A stretch of DNA of 35,583 nt from Actinomycetota bacterium (GTDB lineage Bacteria; Actinomycetota; Thermoleophilia; Gaiellales; Gaiellaceae). This document shows, in pieces, positions 1 to 8,857 of this stretch. Every line of letters starts with the position of its first letter. Positions within the stretch are counted from its first letter, which is position 1. The notes under the pieces are model-generated. The model saw only the letters and a list, made by a program, of their open reading frames with translations, did not search any database and had not been told where the DNA came from. Position numbers and translations under genes: made by a program. Location: the NCBI GenBank assembly GCA_013695385.1, contig JACDAN010000175.1:1-35583 (forward strand). Direction: 5' to 3'.

Positions 1-381
1 GATCCGGGGCGTTACGTGGTCGCCGAGCGGGTCGACGAGGAGGTTGCGCTCGGAGTCAGGGGCGATCTCCAGCGTGCGCGCCGAGCGCTCGACCTCGTCG
101 ATCTCGACGGGTTCGAGTCACGTCATCCGCGCGATCTCTCGAGCGGGGAGCGCGAGCGGGTGGCACTCGCGTCCGTGCTGGTCACCGCTCCCGACCTGCT
201 GATCCTCGACGAGCCGACGCGCGGCATGGATCCAGATCGGAAGAGTGCGCTGGCGGCGCTCCTTCGAGGCGGAGCCGGCCGGCGGGCGACGCTGGTCGTC
301 ACCCACGACGTCGCCTTCGCTGCCGAGGTTGCGGATCGCGTCGTCAGCCTGGCGCGGAGGCGCGAGGCGGTCCATGCCTAG
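1..381 (+). CDS. ABC/ECF transporter ATP-binding protein, C-terminal part (5' truncated by window)
   Basis: LSSGERERVALASVLVTAPDLLILDEPTRGMD = ABC signature plus Walker B; H-loop in VVTHD. Confidence 0.9.
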   Translation, partial: DPGRYVVAERVDEEVALGVRGDLQRARRALDLVDLDGFESRHPRDLSSGERERVALASVLVTAPDLLILDEPTRGMDPDRKSALAALLRGGAGRRATLVVTHDVAFAAEVADRVVSLARRREAVHA

Positions 382-1048
382 AGAGATCCTCCTCGGCGGC
401 GCAGCGGTCGCCTTCGCCGGCGCCTCCTGGGCCGCGCTCTCGCCCCGGGACGCGGGGCTCTCGTTGCTGCTAGTCGCCCTCGCTCTCGTGATCGCGGGTT
501 TCGCCTGGCTCGAGGCAGGTCCTGGATCGGCGAAGGAGGTCGCGCTGGTCGCGGTGCTCGGAGGAACCGCTGCCGCAGGGCGGATCCTGTTCGCCGCGGT
601 GCCTGGTGTCCAGCCGGTCACCGTCATCGCCGTCGCGGCCGGCGCCGCCCTGGGCGCCAGGATCGGTTTCGCCGTCGGCGCCGTCGCAGCGCTCGTCTCG
701 AACTTCTACCTGGGCCAGGGGATCTGGACGCCCTGGCAGATGCTGGCCTGGGGAGGCTGCGGGGTCGCCGGGGCGCTCGCCGCCGGCCTGATCCGGAATC
801 GCTGGGCGTTCGCGGCTCTGTGCTTCGCGCTCGGCTTCGCGTTCAGCAGCGCGATGGACCTGTGGCACTGGTACAGCTTCTGGCCGCACACCTGGGAGGC
901 GCTGACCCTCGTCTACGGACGGGGAGTCTGGTTCAGCGCTGCCCACGCGGTCGGCAACGTCGTCTTTGCTCTGGCGATCGGCCCGGAGCTCCGCCGCCTG
1001 CTGTCGAGGTACGGCCGGCGCCTCCGCGTGGAGATCGCGTGGGCCTGA
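374..1048 (+). CDS. ECF transporter S component-like integral membrane protein
   Basis: ATG at 374 overlaps the ATPase stop; multiple hydrophobic helices; follows the ECF ATPase. Confidence 0.75.
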   Translation: MPREILLGGAAVAFAGASWAALSPRDAGLSLLLVALALVIAGFAWLEAGPGSAKEVALVAVLGGTAAAGRILFAAVPGVQPVTVIAVAAGAALGARIGFAVGAVAALVSNFYLGQGIWTPWQMLAWGGCGVAGALAAGLIRNRWAFAALCFALGFAFSSAMDLWHWYSFWPHTWEALTLVYGRGVWFSAAHAVGNVVFALAIGPELRRLLSRYGRRLRVEIAWA

Positions 1049-1836
1049 AGCTCGCTGCGGTGACGCTTGCCGCGGCCGTTTCGATCGCTCCGGCCGACTA
1101 CCTCGCGAATCGCCAGCAGCCGGACGGAGGGTTTGCGGAGCCCGGAAGCCGCTCGGATCCCGCGCTGACCGCGTGGGCCGTCCTCGGCCTCCATGCGGCA
1201 GGCAAGCGCCCCGCTCGCCCAGCCGGGGCCTACCTCCGCGAGGCCCCGATCGCCGATACGACCGATCTTGCTCTTCGTGTGCTGGCGCTCCGGGCCCTGG
1301 GCGAGAGCGCCGACATATTCGTCGCCCGGCTCGAGCGACAGCGCCGGGCGGACGGCCGCATCGGCTCTCTGGTGAACTCGACCATCTGGAGCGTGATCGC
1401 ACTCGACCGGCCGGGAAGAGCGGCGATTCGCTACCTGCTTCGGCAGCAGCGCCGCTCGGGCGGCTGGTCGTGGGCGCCGAACGGGGCTCCCGACTCGAAC
1501 GACACTGCCGCGGCGATCCAGGCTCTTCGCAAGGCGGGTGTCCGTGGGCGGCCGATCCAACGCGGTCTGGTGTACATCAAGACCTTGACCGCGAAGGACG
1601 GCGGTGTTCGCCTCGTAGCGGGCCGCGCGCCCGACGCACAGTCGACCGCGTGGGCGATCCAGGCGTACGTCGCAGCGGGAGCCAGGCCGCCCGCTGCCGC
1701 CTTCCGCTTCCTGGCTTCGCTCAGGCGGCCGGACGGGAGCTACCGCTACAGCCGCCGCTACGCGGTCACGCCGGCCATCGTCACCGCCCAGGTGCTGCCG
1801 GCGCTCGCGCGCAGGCAGCACCCGTTGGGTGAATGA
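1039..1836 (+). CDS. prenyltransferase/squalene-cyclase-like (transcobalamin-type alpha/alpha barrel) repeat protein
   Basis: GTG start overlaps upstream stop; repeats such as NRQQPDGGFAEPGSRSDPALTAWAVLGL and QQRRSGGWSWAPNGAPDSNDTAAAIQAL. Confidence 0.75.
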   Translation: MGLKLAAVTLAAAVSIAPADYLANRQQPDGGFAEPGSRSDPALTAWAVLGLHAAGKRPARPAGAYLREAPIADTTDLALRVLALRALGESADIFVARLERQRRADGRIGSLVNSTIWSVIALDRPGRAAIRYLLRQQRRSGGWSWAPNGAPDSNDTAAAIQALRKAGVRGRPIQRGLVYIKTLTAKDGGVRLVAGRAPDAQSTAWAIQAYVAAGARPPAAAFRFLASLRRPDGSYRYSRRYAVTPAIVTAQVLPALARRQHPLGE

Positions 1837-1837
1837 A

Positions 1838-3280
1838 CTAGGGGGCGTCCAGCACCGGAAGCGCCGGGACCGGCTCGTCCAGCACCAGGTCGCGGTTCCG
1901 GACGAGAACGAGGGAGGCGACGATGCCGACGGCTGCGATCACCGCAGCCCCGATGAATGCCGCCTCGAATCCGTCGGTCAGGGCGAGCGGAGTCGGGGTT
2001 CCACTCGCCAGAGCATCCTTGGTCGTCGAAGTCGCGACTGCAGAGAGTGCGGCGATGCCGAGGGCGCCGCCGATCTGTTGGGACGTGTTGATCAGGCCCG
2101 ACGCCAGGCCCGCCTCGGAGTCCTTGACGCCCGCGAGCGCCGCGATCGAGATCGGCACGAAGGAGAAGCCCATGCCGATCGAGACCAGGAGGAAGCCGGG
2201 CAGGAGGTCACCCAGGTAGGAGCCGCCGACGTCCACCTGCGTGAAGTAGAGGAGGCCCACGCTCAGAAACGTCATCCCGGCGACCAGGACAGGCTTGACG
2301 CCGATCCGCGTCACGAGCTGCGCCGCGAGCGCGGACCAGACGATCGCGGTGCCGGCTACGGCGAGGTACCCGAGGCCGGTCCGCAGCGGCGAGTAGCCGA
2401 GCACCTGCTGCATGTACAGCGTCAGCATCAGGAACATGGCGAAGAGCGCGGTTCCCAGGATCAACCCGGCCACGTTTGCTCCCACGAGCGTCTGGAGCCG
2501 GAAGATCGAGAAAGGCATCAGCGGCTGGCTCGCGCGCGCCTCCCAGGCCACGAAGGCGGCAAGCAGCGCGCCTGCGGCGGCAAAGAGGCCGATGGTCTCG
2601 AGCGAGCTCCAGCCGTAGTCGTTCGCCTGAGTGATCGCATACACCAGCACCGTCAATCCGCCGGTGACGAGGACGGCGCCGGGAACGTCAAAGCTCCGAG
2701 CCTCCTCGTCGCGGCTTTCGCCGAGGAGGAACGGGGCGAGGGCGAAGCCGGCCGCGCCGATCGGGACGTTGACGAAGAAGATCCACTCCCAACTGAGGAC
2801 GTCCGTGAGGATCCCGCCCATGAGCACGCCGGCGACGGCGCCGAATGCTCCGACGGCGCCCCAGACACCGAGGGCGGTGTTGCGTTCCTTTCCTTCGGAG
2901 AACGTCGTCGTCAGGATCGACAGCGCGGCCGGTGAGATGATCGCCGCGCCGAGCCCCTGCAGCGCGCGTGCCGCGATCAGCGAGGTCTCACTCCAGGCCA
3001 ACCCGGCGAGGAGCGAGGCCACCGTGAAGACGACGAGGCCGACCAGAAAGATGCGTCGCCGGCCGAGAAGATCGGCCGCGCGTCCACCCAGCAGCAGGAA
3101 GCCGCCGAAGAACAGGGCGTAGGCGCTGATCACCCACTGGAGGTTCTCCTGGGAGAACCCGAGATCGGCCTGGATCGACGGCAGTGCCACGTTGACCACC
3201 GCGATGTCGAGCACGACCATGAACTGCACCAGGGCCAGGAGGGCCAAGGCGAGCCATTTGTTTCTCTCGTTCGCAACCAT
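1838..3280 (-). CDS. MFS drug exporter, DHA2/EmrB-QacA family
   Basis: 480 aa, MVVLDIAVVNVALPSIQADLGFS, GGRAADLLGRRRIFLVGLVVF motifs, about 14 hydrophobic segments. Confidence 0.93.
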   Translation of the reverse strand: MVANERNKWLALALLALVQFMVVLDIAVVNVALPSIQADLGFSQENLQWVISAYALFFGGFLLLGGRAADLLGRRRIFLVGLVVFTVASLLAGLAWSETSLIAARALQGLGAAIISPAALSILTTTFSEGKERNTALGVWGAVGAFGAVAGVLMGGILTDVLSWEWIFFVNVPIGAAGFALAPFLLGESRDEEARSFDVPGAVLVTGGLTVLVYAITQANDYGWSSLETIGLFAAAGALLAAFVAWEARASQPLMPFSIFRLQTLVGANVAGLILGTALFAMFLMLTLYMQQVLGYSPLRTGLGYLAVAGTAIVWSALAAQLVTRIGVKPVLVAGMTFLSVGLLYFTQVDVGGSYLGDLLPGFLLVSIGMGFSFVPISIAALAGVKDSEAGLASGLINTSQQIGGALGIAALSAVATSTTKDALASGTPTPLALTDGFEAAFIGAAVIAAVGIVASLVLVRNRDLVLDEPVPALPVLDAP

Positions 3281-3326
3281 TTAGCGCTCCCTTACTCCGT
3301 TTGTGCTTTCGAAAGTACAGAAGAGA

Positions 3327-3343
3327 CTTGCAGTTTGCAAGTG
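3327..3343. promoter_or_regulatory. palindromic operator candidate ACTTGCA-GTT-TGCAAGT between MFS and HxlR genes
   Basis: perfect 7-bp inverted repeat, 3-nt spacer, in the divergent intergenic region; extra half-site GCAAGT at 3359-3364. Confidence 0.6.
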
Positions 3344-3384
3344 TAAGCTATCCGAACGCAAGTTGGATCGCTACAATTCCCGGC

Positions 3385-4053
3385 ATGGCCCGCCAGTACC
3401 AGCAGTACTGCCCGGTTGCCCACTCGCTCGAGCTCGTCGGCGAGCGCTGGGCGCTCCTGATCGTTCGTGACCTTCTCAAGGGCCCCAAGCGCTACAGCGA
3501 TCTTCACGCGGGCCTGCCCGGTCTCGGGACGAACATCCTCGCCTCGCGCCTGAAAGATCTCGAGGAGGGCGGCGTGGTGGAGAAGCGCAAGCTGCCGCCC
3601 CCGGCGAACGTGAACGTCTACGAGCTCACGGAGTACGGCGCAGGGCTCGAGGAGGTCATTCAGGCTCTCGGGCGCTGGGGCTTTCGTTCACTCGGGCCTC
3701 CGCCCGCCGGTTGTGCGATGCCGGAAGGATGGCTCGTCCAGGGCGCGCTCACGCTGTTCGATCCGAGCCGTGCCGGCGGCATCACGGAGAGCTACAGGGT
3801 TCTGTGTGGGGAGGAGACGGCGACGATCCGCCTCGCCGACGCCGAGATCGAGGCGGAGTCCGGCGAGGCCGGCGAGGTCGACGCGGTGCTCGAGCTCGAT
3901 CCCGGGACTCTCTTCGCGCTCGCCTCGGGCGACATGGATCCCGCCGATGCCGTCTCCCACGGCCTAGTGAAGATCGAGGGCGACCCGGCGGCACTTGGGC
4001 GCTTCGTCTCGGTCTTCGACGCGGAGCGCTCGGCGCGCGCCGCGGCTGCCTGA
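3385..4053 (+). CDS. HxlR family transcriptional regulator
   Basis: YCPVAHSLELVGERWALLIVRDLLKGPKRYSDLHAGLPGLGTNILASRLKDLEEGGVVEK. Confidence 0.92.
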   Translation: MARQYQQYCPVAHSLELVGERWALLIVRDLLKGPKRYSDLHAGLPGLGTNILASRLKDLEEGGVVEKRKLPPPANVNVYELTEYGAGLEEVIQALGRWGFRSLGPPPAGCAMPEGWLVQGALTLFDPSRAGGITESYRVLCGEETATIRLADAEIEAESGEAGEVDAVLELDPGTLFALASGDMDPADAVSHGLVKIEGDPAALGRFVSVFDAERSARAAAA

Positions 4054-4057
4054 AATC

Positions 4058-4474
4058 TCAGTCGCTGTCCGGGTCGCGGAGGAACGACTTCGGGCTCGCG
4101 AGCGCGCCGTCGCGCCCGACGTAGCCGTCCTTGGCGCCCACGACCAGGATCACGAGCTGATCGGGGCCGGGGTTCGACACCCGGCGCGGCGTCGTGGATT
4201 CGACATGGAGCAAGCCGCCCGGCCCGAGCTCCACGCGGCCGTCCGGCAACTCGAAGATCGCGCGCCCCTCGTGGACGAAGTACAGCTCATCCTGCTCCTC
4301 GTGATAGTGCGGCCGGCCCGTGATGCCGGCCTCGATCACGATCACGTTGGCGCCGAACGCGGTGATCCCGAGTGCCTGGCGCACCTTGCGGAAGGTCTCG
4401 CCTCCGAGGTCGTCGATCGTGGTGTGCGCGTAGGCCACTGGGGGCCTGACGCTACCACCGTGCGCCCGGCTCAC
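4058..4474 (-). CDS. cupin domain protein
   Basis: GRPHYHEEQDELYFVHEGRAIFELPDGRVELGPGGLLHV. Confidence 0.85.
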   Translation of the reverse strand: MSRAHGGSVRPPVAYAHTTIDDLGGETFRKVRQALGITAFGANVIVIEAGITGRPHYHEEQDELYFVHEGRAIFELPDGRVELGPGGLLHVESTTPRRVSNPGPDQLVILVVGAKDGYVGRDGALASPKSFLRDPDSD

Positions 4475-4606
4475 ATTCTGCGCAGTCGCGTTTCACACGC
4501 GCGCGCCACGAGGGAATAGGCTCGCAGCGGAGGGAGGCCCGCGGCCGGCCCCGGGCAACCCCCGCCCTTTCGAGACACCCTAGGCAGGCCGCTAGCATCG
4601 CCACGC

Positions 4607-6763
4607 ATGGCGGTCGCCTCCCCGGAGAGCTATCTCGCGAACCTGAACCCGGCTCAGCGGGAGGCTGTCCTGCACACCGAGGGGCCGCTCCTCGTCATCG
4701 CCGGGGCGGGATCCGGGAAGACGAGGGTTCTCACCTACCGCGTGGCGCACCTGATCCTCGCGGCCGGCGTCCAGCCCAACGAGATCCTCGCGATCACGTT
4801 CACGAACAAGGCGGCGGGGGAGATGCGCTCGCGCCTCGAGGATCTCCTGCCTGACGTTGCCCGCCGCATCTGGATCCTCACGTTCCACGCCGCCTGCGGC
4901 CGCATCCTTCGCCGCGAGGCTCCACGTCTCGGCTATCGGACGAACTTCACGATCTACGACCAGGCCGATCAGGTGCGACTCGTCAAGCAGTGCCTCGAGG
5001 AGCTCGAGCGCGATCCGAAGCGGTTCGTCCCGCGCGGTATCCACGACCAGATTTCCTCGTCGAAGAACCAGCTCGTCGGCCCTGACGAGTATCGCCGCCG
5101 TGTCGAGTCCTTCTACGACCAGACGGTCGCCGATGCTTACGAGCTCTACCAGCGGCGCATGTTCGCCGCGAATGCCGTCGACTTCGACGACCTGCTGATG
5201 CTCACCGTCAAGGTGCTCGAGCAGTTCCCCGAGGCGCGGGAGCGTTGGCAGAAGTCGTTCCGCTACGTCCTCGTCGACGAGTACCAGGACACGAACCACG
5301 CGCAGTACCGCCTGCTTCAGCTTCTCGCGGAGAAGCACCGGAACGTCTGCGTCGTCGGCGACCCGGATCAGAGCGTGTACGCGTTCCGCGGCGCCGACAT
5401 CCGCAACATCCTCGAGTTCGAGCGCGATTTCGGTGAGACGAAGACCGTCCCGCTGGAGCAGAACTACCGCTCGACGAACACGATCCTCCGTGCAGCGAAC
5501 TCGGTCATCGCCGAGAACCGGGAGCGGAAGCCGAAGACCCTCTGGTCGGACCTCGGGGACGGTGATCCCGTGCGCGTGCTCGAGGTCGAGGACGAGCACG
5601 CTGAGGCGCGTTGGATCGCCTCCGAGATCTCCAGCCTCGTCGACGAGGGCTGCAACGGCAGCGACATCTCGGTCTTCTACCGGACGAACGCGCAGTCGCG
5701 CGTGCTGGAAGACGTTCTCGTCCGTAGCGACATTCCCTACCAGGTGATCGGCGGCCCGCGCTTCTACGAGCGCGCGGAGGTCAAGGACGCGATCGCCTAC
5801 CTCCAGGTGATCGACAACGCCTACGACGCCGTCAGCCTGCAGCGGATCGCCAACCGGCCCCGGCGCGGCATCGGCGACGCGTCGCTTGCGCGGCTGCAGA
5901 CCTACGCCGACGGCCATGGCTTCTCGCTCTGGGAGGTGCTCGAGTTTCCGGAGGAAGCGGGTCTAGGCCCCGCTCAGGCCCGCGCGGTCACGAGCCTCCG
6001 CAACCTCCTCCTGTCGCTTCAGGCCGGCGCGCTCGACATGCGGGTGGACGAGCTCGTCGAGCGCACGCTCGAGCGGAGCGGCTACCTCGAGTCGCTCGCG
6101 GCCGAGCGCACGATCGAGGCGCAGGGCCGGACCGAGAACCTGCAGGAGCTGGTCGGCGTCGCCCAGGAGTACCAGGCGACCGCAGAGGAGCCATCGCTTT
6201 CGACGTTTCTGCAGGAGATCTCGCTCGTCTCCGACCAGGACTCGCTGCGCGACCAGCAGAGCCTCGTGACGTTGATGACCCTGCACAACGCCAAGGGCCT
6301 CGAGTTTCGAGCCGTCTTCATGATCGGGATGGAGGAGGGAATTTTCCCACACTCGCGATCACTCGAGGAGAACTCGCTCGAGGAGGAGCGCCGGCTTGCC
6401 TATGTCGGAATGACGAGAGCCCGCGAGAAGCTGACCCTCACACATGCCTCGGCCCGCTCGCTCTACGGCTCGCGCAGCTACAACCTGCCCTCGCGGTTCC
6501 TCGACGAGTTGCCGCAGGAGGAGATCCACCGTGAGCGCCTCCGTCCGAGCTCCTGGTCGGGCTACGGAAGCCCGGTCGCGCAGATCAAGCCGCGCGGCGA
6601 CGCGCCGCAGCTGGGGACGGGCGACACGGTTCGCCACCAGACCCTCGGCGAGGGCATCGTCACCGCGGTCGAGCCCGGCGGAGTCGTGAGCGTGCGCTTC
6701 GCCGGCGAGGGGGTCGACCGCCGGCTCGTGCTGGACTACGCGCCGCTCGAGCGGGTGGGATGA
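4607..6763 (+). CDS. pcrA: ATP-dependent DNA helicase, UvrD/PcrA family
   Basis: LNPAQREAVLHTEGPLLVIAGAGSGKTRVLTYRVAHL; VDEYQDTNHAQYRLLQLL; GDPDQSVYAFRGAD; C-terminal PcrA-type domain. Confidence 0.93.
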   Translation: MAVASPESYLANLNPAQREAVLHTEGPLLVIAGAGSGKTRVLTYRVAHLILAAGVQPNEILAITFTNKAAGEMRSRLEDLLPDVARRIWILTFHAACGRILRREAPRLGYRTNFTIYDQADQVRLVKQCLEELERDPKRFVPRGIHDQISSSKNQLVGPDEYRRRVESFYDQTVADAYELYQRRMFAANAVDFDDLLMLTVKVLEQFPEARERWQKSFRYVLVDEYQDTNHAQYRLLQLLAEKHRNVCVVGDPDQSVYAFRGADIRNILEFERDFGETKTVPLEQNYRSTNTILRAANSVIAENRERKPKTLWSDLGDGDPVRVLEVEDEHAEARWIASEISSLVDEGCNGSDISVFYRTNAQSRVLEDVLVRSDIPYQVIGGPRFYERAEVKDAIAYLQVIDNAYDAVSLQRIANRPRRGIGDASLARLQTYADGHGFSLWEVLEFPEEAGLGPAQARAVTSLRNLLLSLQAGALDMRVDELVERTLERSGYLESLAAERTIEAQGRTENLQELVGVAQEYQATAEEPSLSTFLQEISLVSDQDSLRDQQSLVTLMTLHNAKGLEFRAVFMIGMEEGIFPHSRSLEENSLEEERRLAYVGMTRAREKLTLTHASARSLYGSRSYNLPSRFLDELPQEEIHRERLRPSSWSGYGSPVAQIKPRGDAPQLGTGDTVRHQTLGEGIVTAVEPGGVVSVRFAGEGVDRRLVLDYAPLERVG

Positions 6764-7971
6764 GCATCGAGATCCGGACCTGCGGGCCGGACGATCTTCC
6801 AGCCGCCCTGACGCCCATCTTCCACTACTTCGGCCGCACGCCGAACGAGGAGACGATGGAGCGGTTCGGGCCGATCCTGCCGCCTGACCGGGTGCACGCA
6901 GCCTCCGAGAACGGATCCATCGTCGGCAGCGGCGGCGTGTTCCCGTTCGAGACGAGTGTCCCCGGCGGGTTCGTCCGCGCGGCGGGCGTCACGCTCGTCG
7001 GGGTGCTCCCGACTCACCGGCGCAGGGGCATCCTGCGGCAGCTGATGCGAGCCCAGCTCGACGACGTGCACGAGCGAGGGGAGCCCATCGCGTACCTCTG
7101 GGCCTCGGACGACACGATCTATGGCCGCTTCGGATACGGGATCGCGTCCTTCACCGGCGGCATCGAGGTGCGCCTCGACCGCTCTCGCTTCCAGCGCGAG
7201 TTCGAGTCTGAAGGCCGTTTCCGGCCGGTAGACGTGGACGCTGCCGTGGAGGTCTTCTCGGGCATCCAGCGGCGAGCTGCGGAACAGCACCCCGGGATGT
7301 TCGTGCGGACGCCGGACTGGTGGCGGGCGAAGCGGCTGCCGGATCCGGAGTGGGCGCGTGAAGGCGGCGGCGAGATGCAGCGGATCCTGCTCGAGCTCGA
7401 CGGGCGCCCCGCGGGGTACGCGCTCTACCGCCTCCACTGGTCGTCGGACGTCGGGGTGCCGACGGGCTTCGTCAGCGTGATCGAGGCGGTCGGCGACTCG
7501 CCCGAGGCGACTCGCGAGCTGTGGCGGTTCCTGCTCGACACCGACTGGATGGACAGCGCGAAGGCACAGCTCCTTCCTCTCGACCACGAGCTTCTCTTGC
7601 TCGTCGCGGAGCCGAGGAGGCTCAACTTCGGAGTGCACGACGGCCTCTGGGTTCGAATCGTCGACGTCGAAGCAGCACTCGGCGCGCGAACACTCCGGGA
7701 CGGCGAGCCGGTCGTGCTGGAAATCACCGACGAGTTCTGCGCGTGGAACGCCGGGCGCTGGCGGGTTGGACGCGAGGGAGCCGAGCGGACCGACGCCGAT
7801 GCAGAGATCGACCTCGACGTGAGCGGTCTCGGTTCCGTGTACCTCGGAGGCTTCACGTTCGCTCAGCTGGCCAGGACATCGAGGGCGGAGGAGCTCGTCG
7901 CGGGGGCCGTCGGGAGGGCCGACGATCTCTTCCGCACCGACCGCTACCCGTGGTGCCCGGAGATCTTCTAG
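6760..7971 (+). CDS. GNAT family N-acetyltransferase, Eis-like with C-terminal SCP2-like domain
   Basis: GVLPTHRRRGILRQLMRAQLDDVHERGEPIAYLWASDDTIYGRFGYG; 4-nt overlap with helicase stop. Confidence 0.88.
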   Translation: MSIEIRTCGPDDLPAALTPIFHYFGRTPNEETMERFGPILPPDRVHAASENGSIVGSGGVFPFETSVPGGFVRAAGVTLVGVLPTHRRRGILRQLMRAQLDDVHERGEPIAYLWASDDTIYGRFGYGIASFTGGIEVRLDRSRFQREFESEGRFRPVDVDAAVEVFSGIQRRAAEQHPGMFVRTPDWWRAKRLPDPEWAREGGGEMQRILLELDGRPAGYALYRLHWSSDVGVPTGFVSVIEAVGDSPEATRELWRFLLDTDWMDSAKAQLLPLDHELLLLVAEPRRLNFGVHDGLWVRIVDVEAALGARTLRDGEPVVLEITDEFCAWNAGRWRVGREGAERTDADAEIDLDVSGLGSVYLGGFTFAQLARTSRAEELVAGAVGRADDLFRTDRYPWCPEIF

Positions 7972-8014
7972 GCCGAGCTCACAGAATCACCCGCCCGGTC
8001 GTTTCCCCAAAGTA

Positions 8015-8857
8015 GTGGCTCTCGCGGCAGCGCTCGTCACCGTCGTCCTCTGGGCGTCGGCCTTCGTCGGGATCCGCGCGGCCGGGGAAGATCTCTCTCC
8101 GGGCGCGCTGAGCCTCGGCCGCCTGGCGGTCGGGAGCGCGGTTCTCGGAGCGGTCGTGCTCGCCCGCCGCGAGCGGCTGCCCGGGCGGGCCGAGTGGCCG
8201 CTGATCGTGGTCTGTGGTGTCCTGTGGTTCGGCCTCTACAACATCTCGCTGAACGAGGCCGAGCGGCGCGTCGATGCCGGGACTGCGGCAATGCTCGTCA
8301 ACATCGGGCCGATCCTGATCGCGATCCTCGCCGGATTCCTCTTGAAGGAGGGCTTTCCGAGGAACGTGGTCATCGGGTGCGGCGTCGCGTTTGCCGGAGT
8401 CGTCGTGATCGGGGTGGCGACCTCGGAGCGCGGGGTGGCAGCAAGCTGGGGTGCGGCGCTCTGCGTCGCCGCCGCCGTGCTCTACGCTGCCGGCGTCGTT
8501 GCGCAGAAGCCGCTCTTGTCTCGAGCCTCGGCGCTGCACGTCACCTGGCTTGCGTGCACGGTGGGGCTCGCCGTCTGCCTGCCGTTCGCTCCCTCGCTCG
8601 TCGGCGAGCTCGGCCGCGCCGACGGAAGCTCGATCGCCTGGATGGTCTACCTGGGTGTCTTCCCGACCGCCGTCGGCTTCGTGACCTGGGCCTACGCGCT
8701 TTCCAGGACCACCGCAGGCCGCATGGGGGCGACGACCTATCTCGTTCCTCCGCTCGCGATCCTGATGGGCTGGGCGCTCCTGGGCGAAACGCCCGAGGCG
8801 CTCGCGCTCGCCGGAGGGGCGCTCTGCCTCGGCGGCGTCGTGTTCGCCCGTCGCTAG
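8015..8857 (+). CDS. EamA/DMT family transporter
   Basis: two EamA repeats, about 10 TM; AFVGIRAAGEDLSPGALSLGRLAVGS. Confidence 0.88.
   Translation: MALAAALVTVVLWASAFVGIRAAGEDLSPGALSLGRLAVGSAVLGAVVLARRERLPGRAEWPLIVVCGVLWFGLYNISLNEAERRVDAGTAAMLVNIGPILIAILAGFLLKEGFPRNVVIGCGVAFAGVVVIGVATSERGVAASWGAALCVAAAVLYAAGVVAQKPLLSRASALHVTWLACTVGLAVCLPFAPSLVGELGRADGSSIAWMVYLGVFPTAVGFVTWAYALSRTTAGRMGATTYLVPPLAILMGWALLGETPEALALAGGALCLGGVVFARR

Noticed and set aside
1829-2935. 368-aa plus ORF antisense to the MFS gene
   Set aside because: Low-complexity charged shadow ORF.
4592-5917. 441-aa minus ORF antisense to pcrA
   Set aside because: Shadow ORF of the helicase gene.
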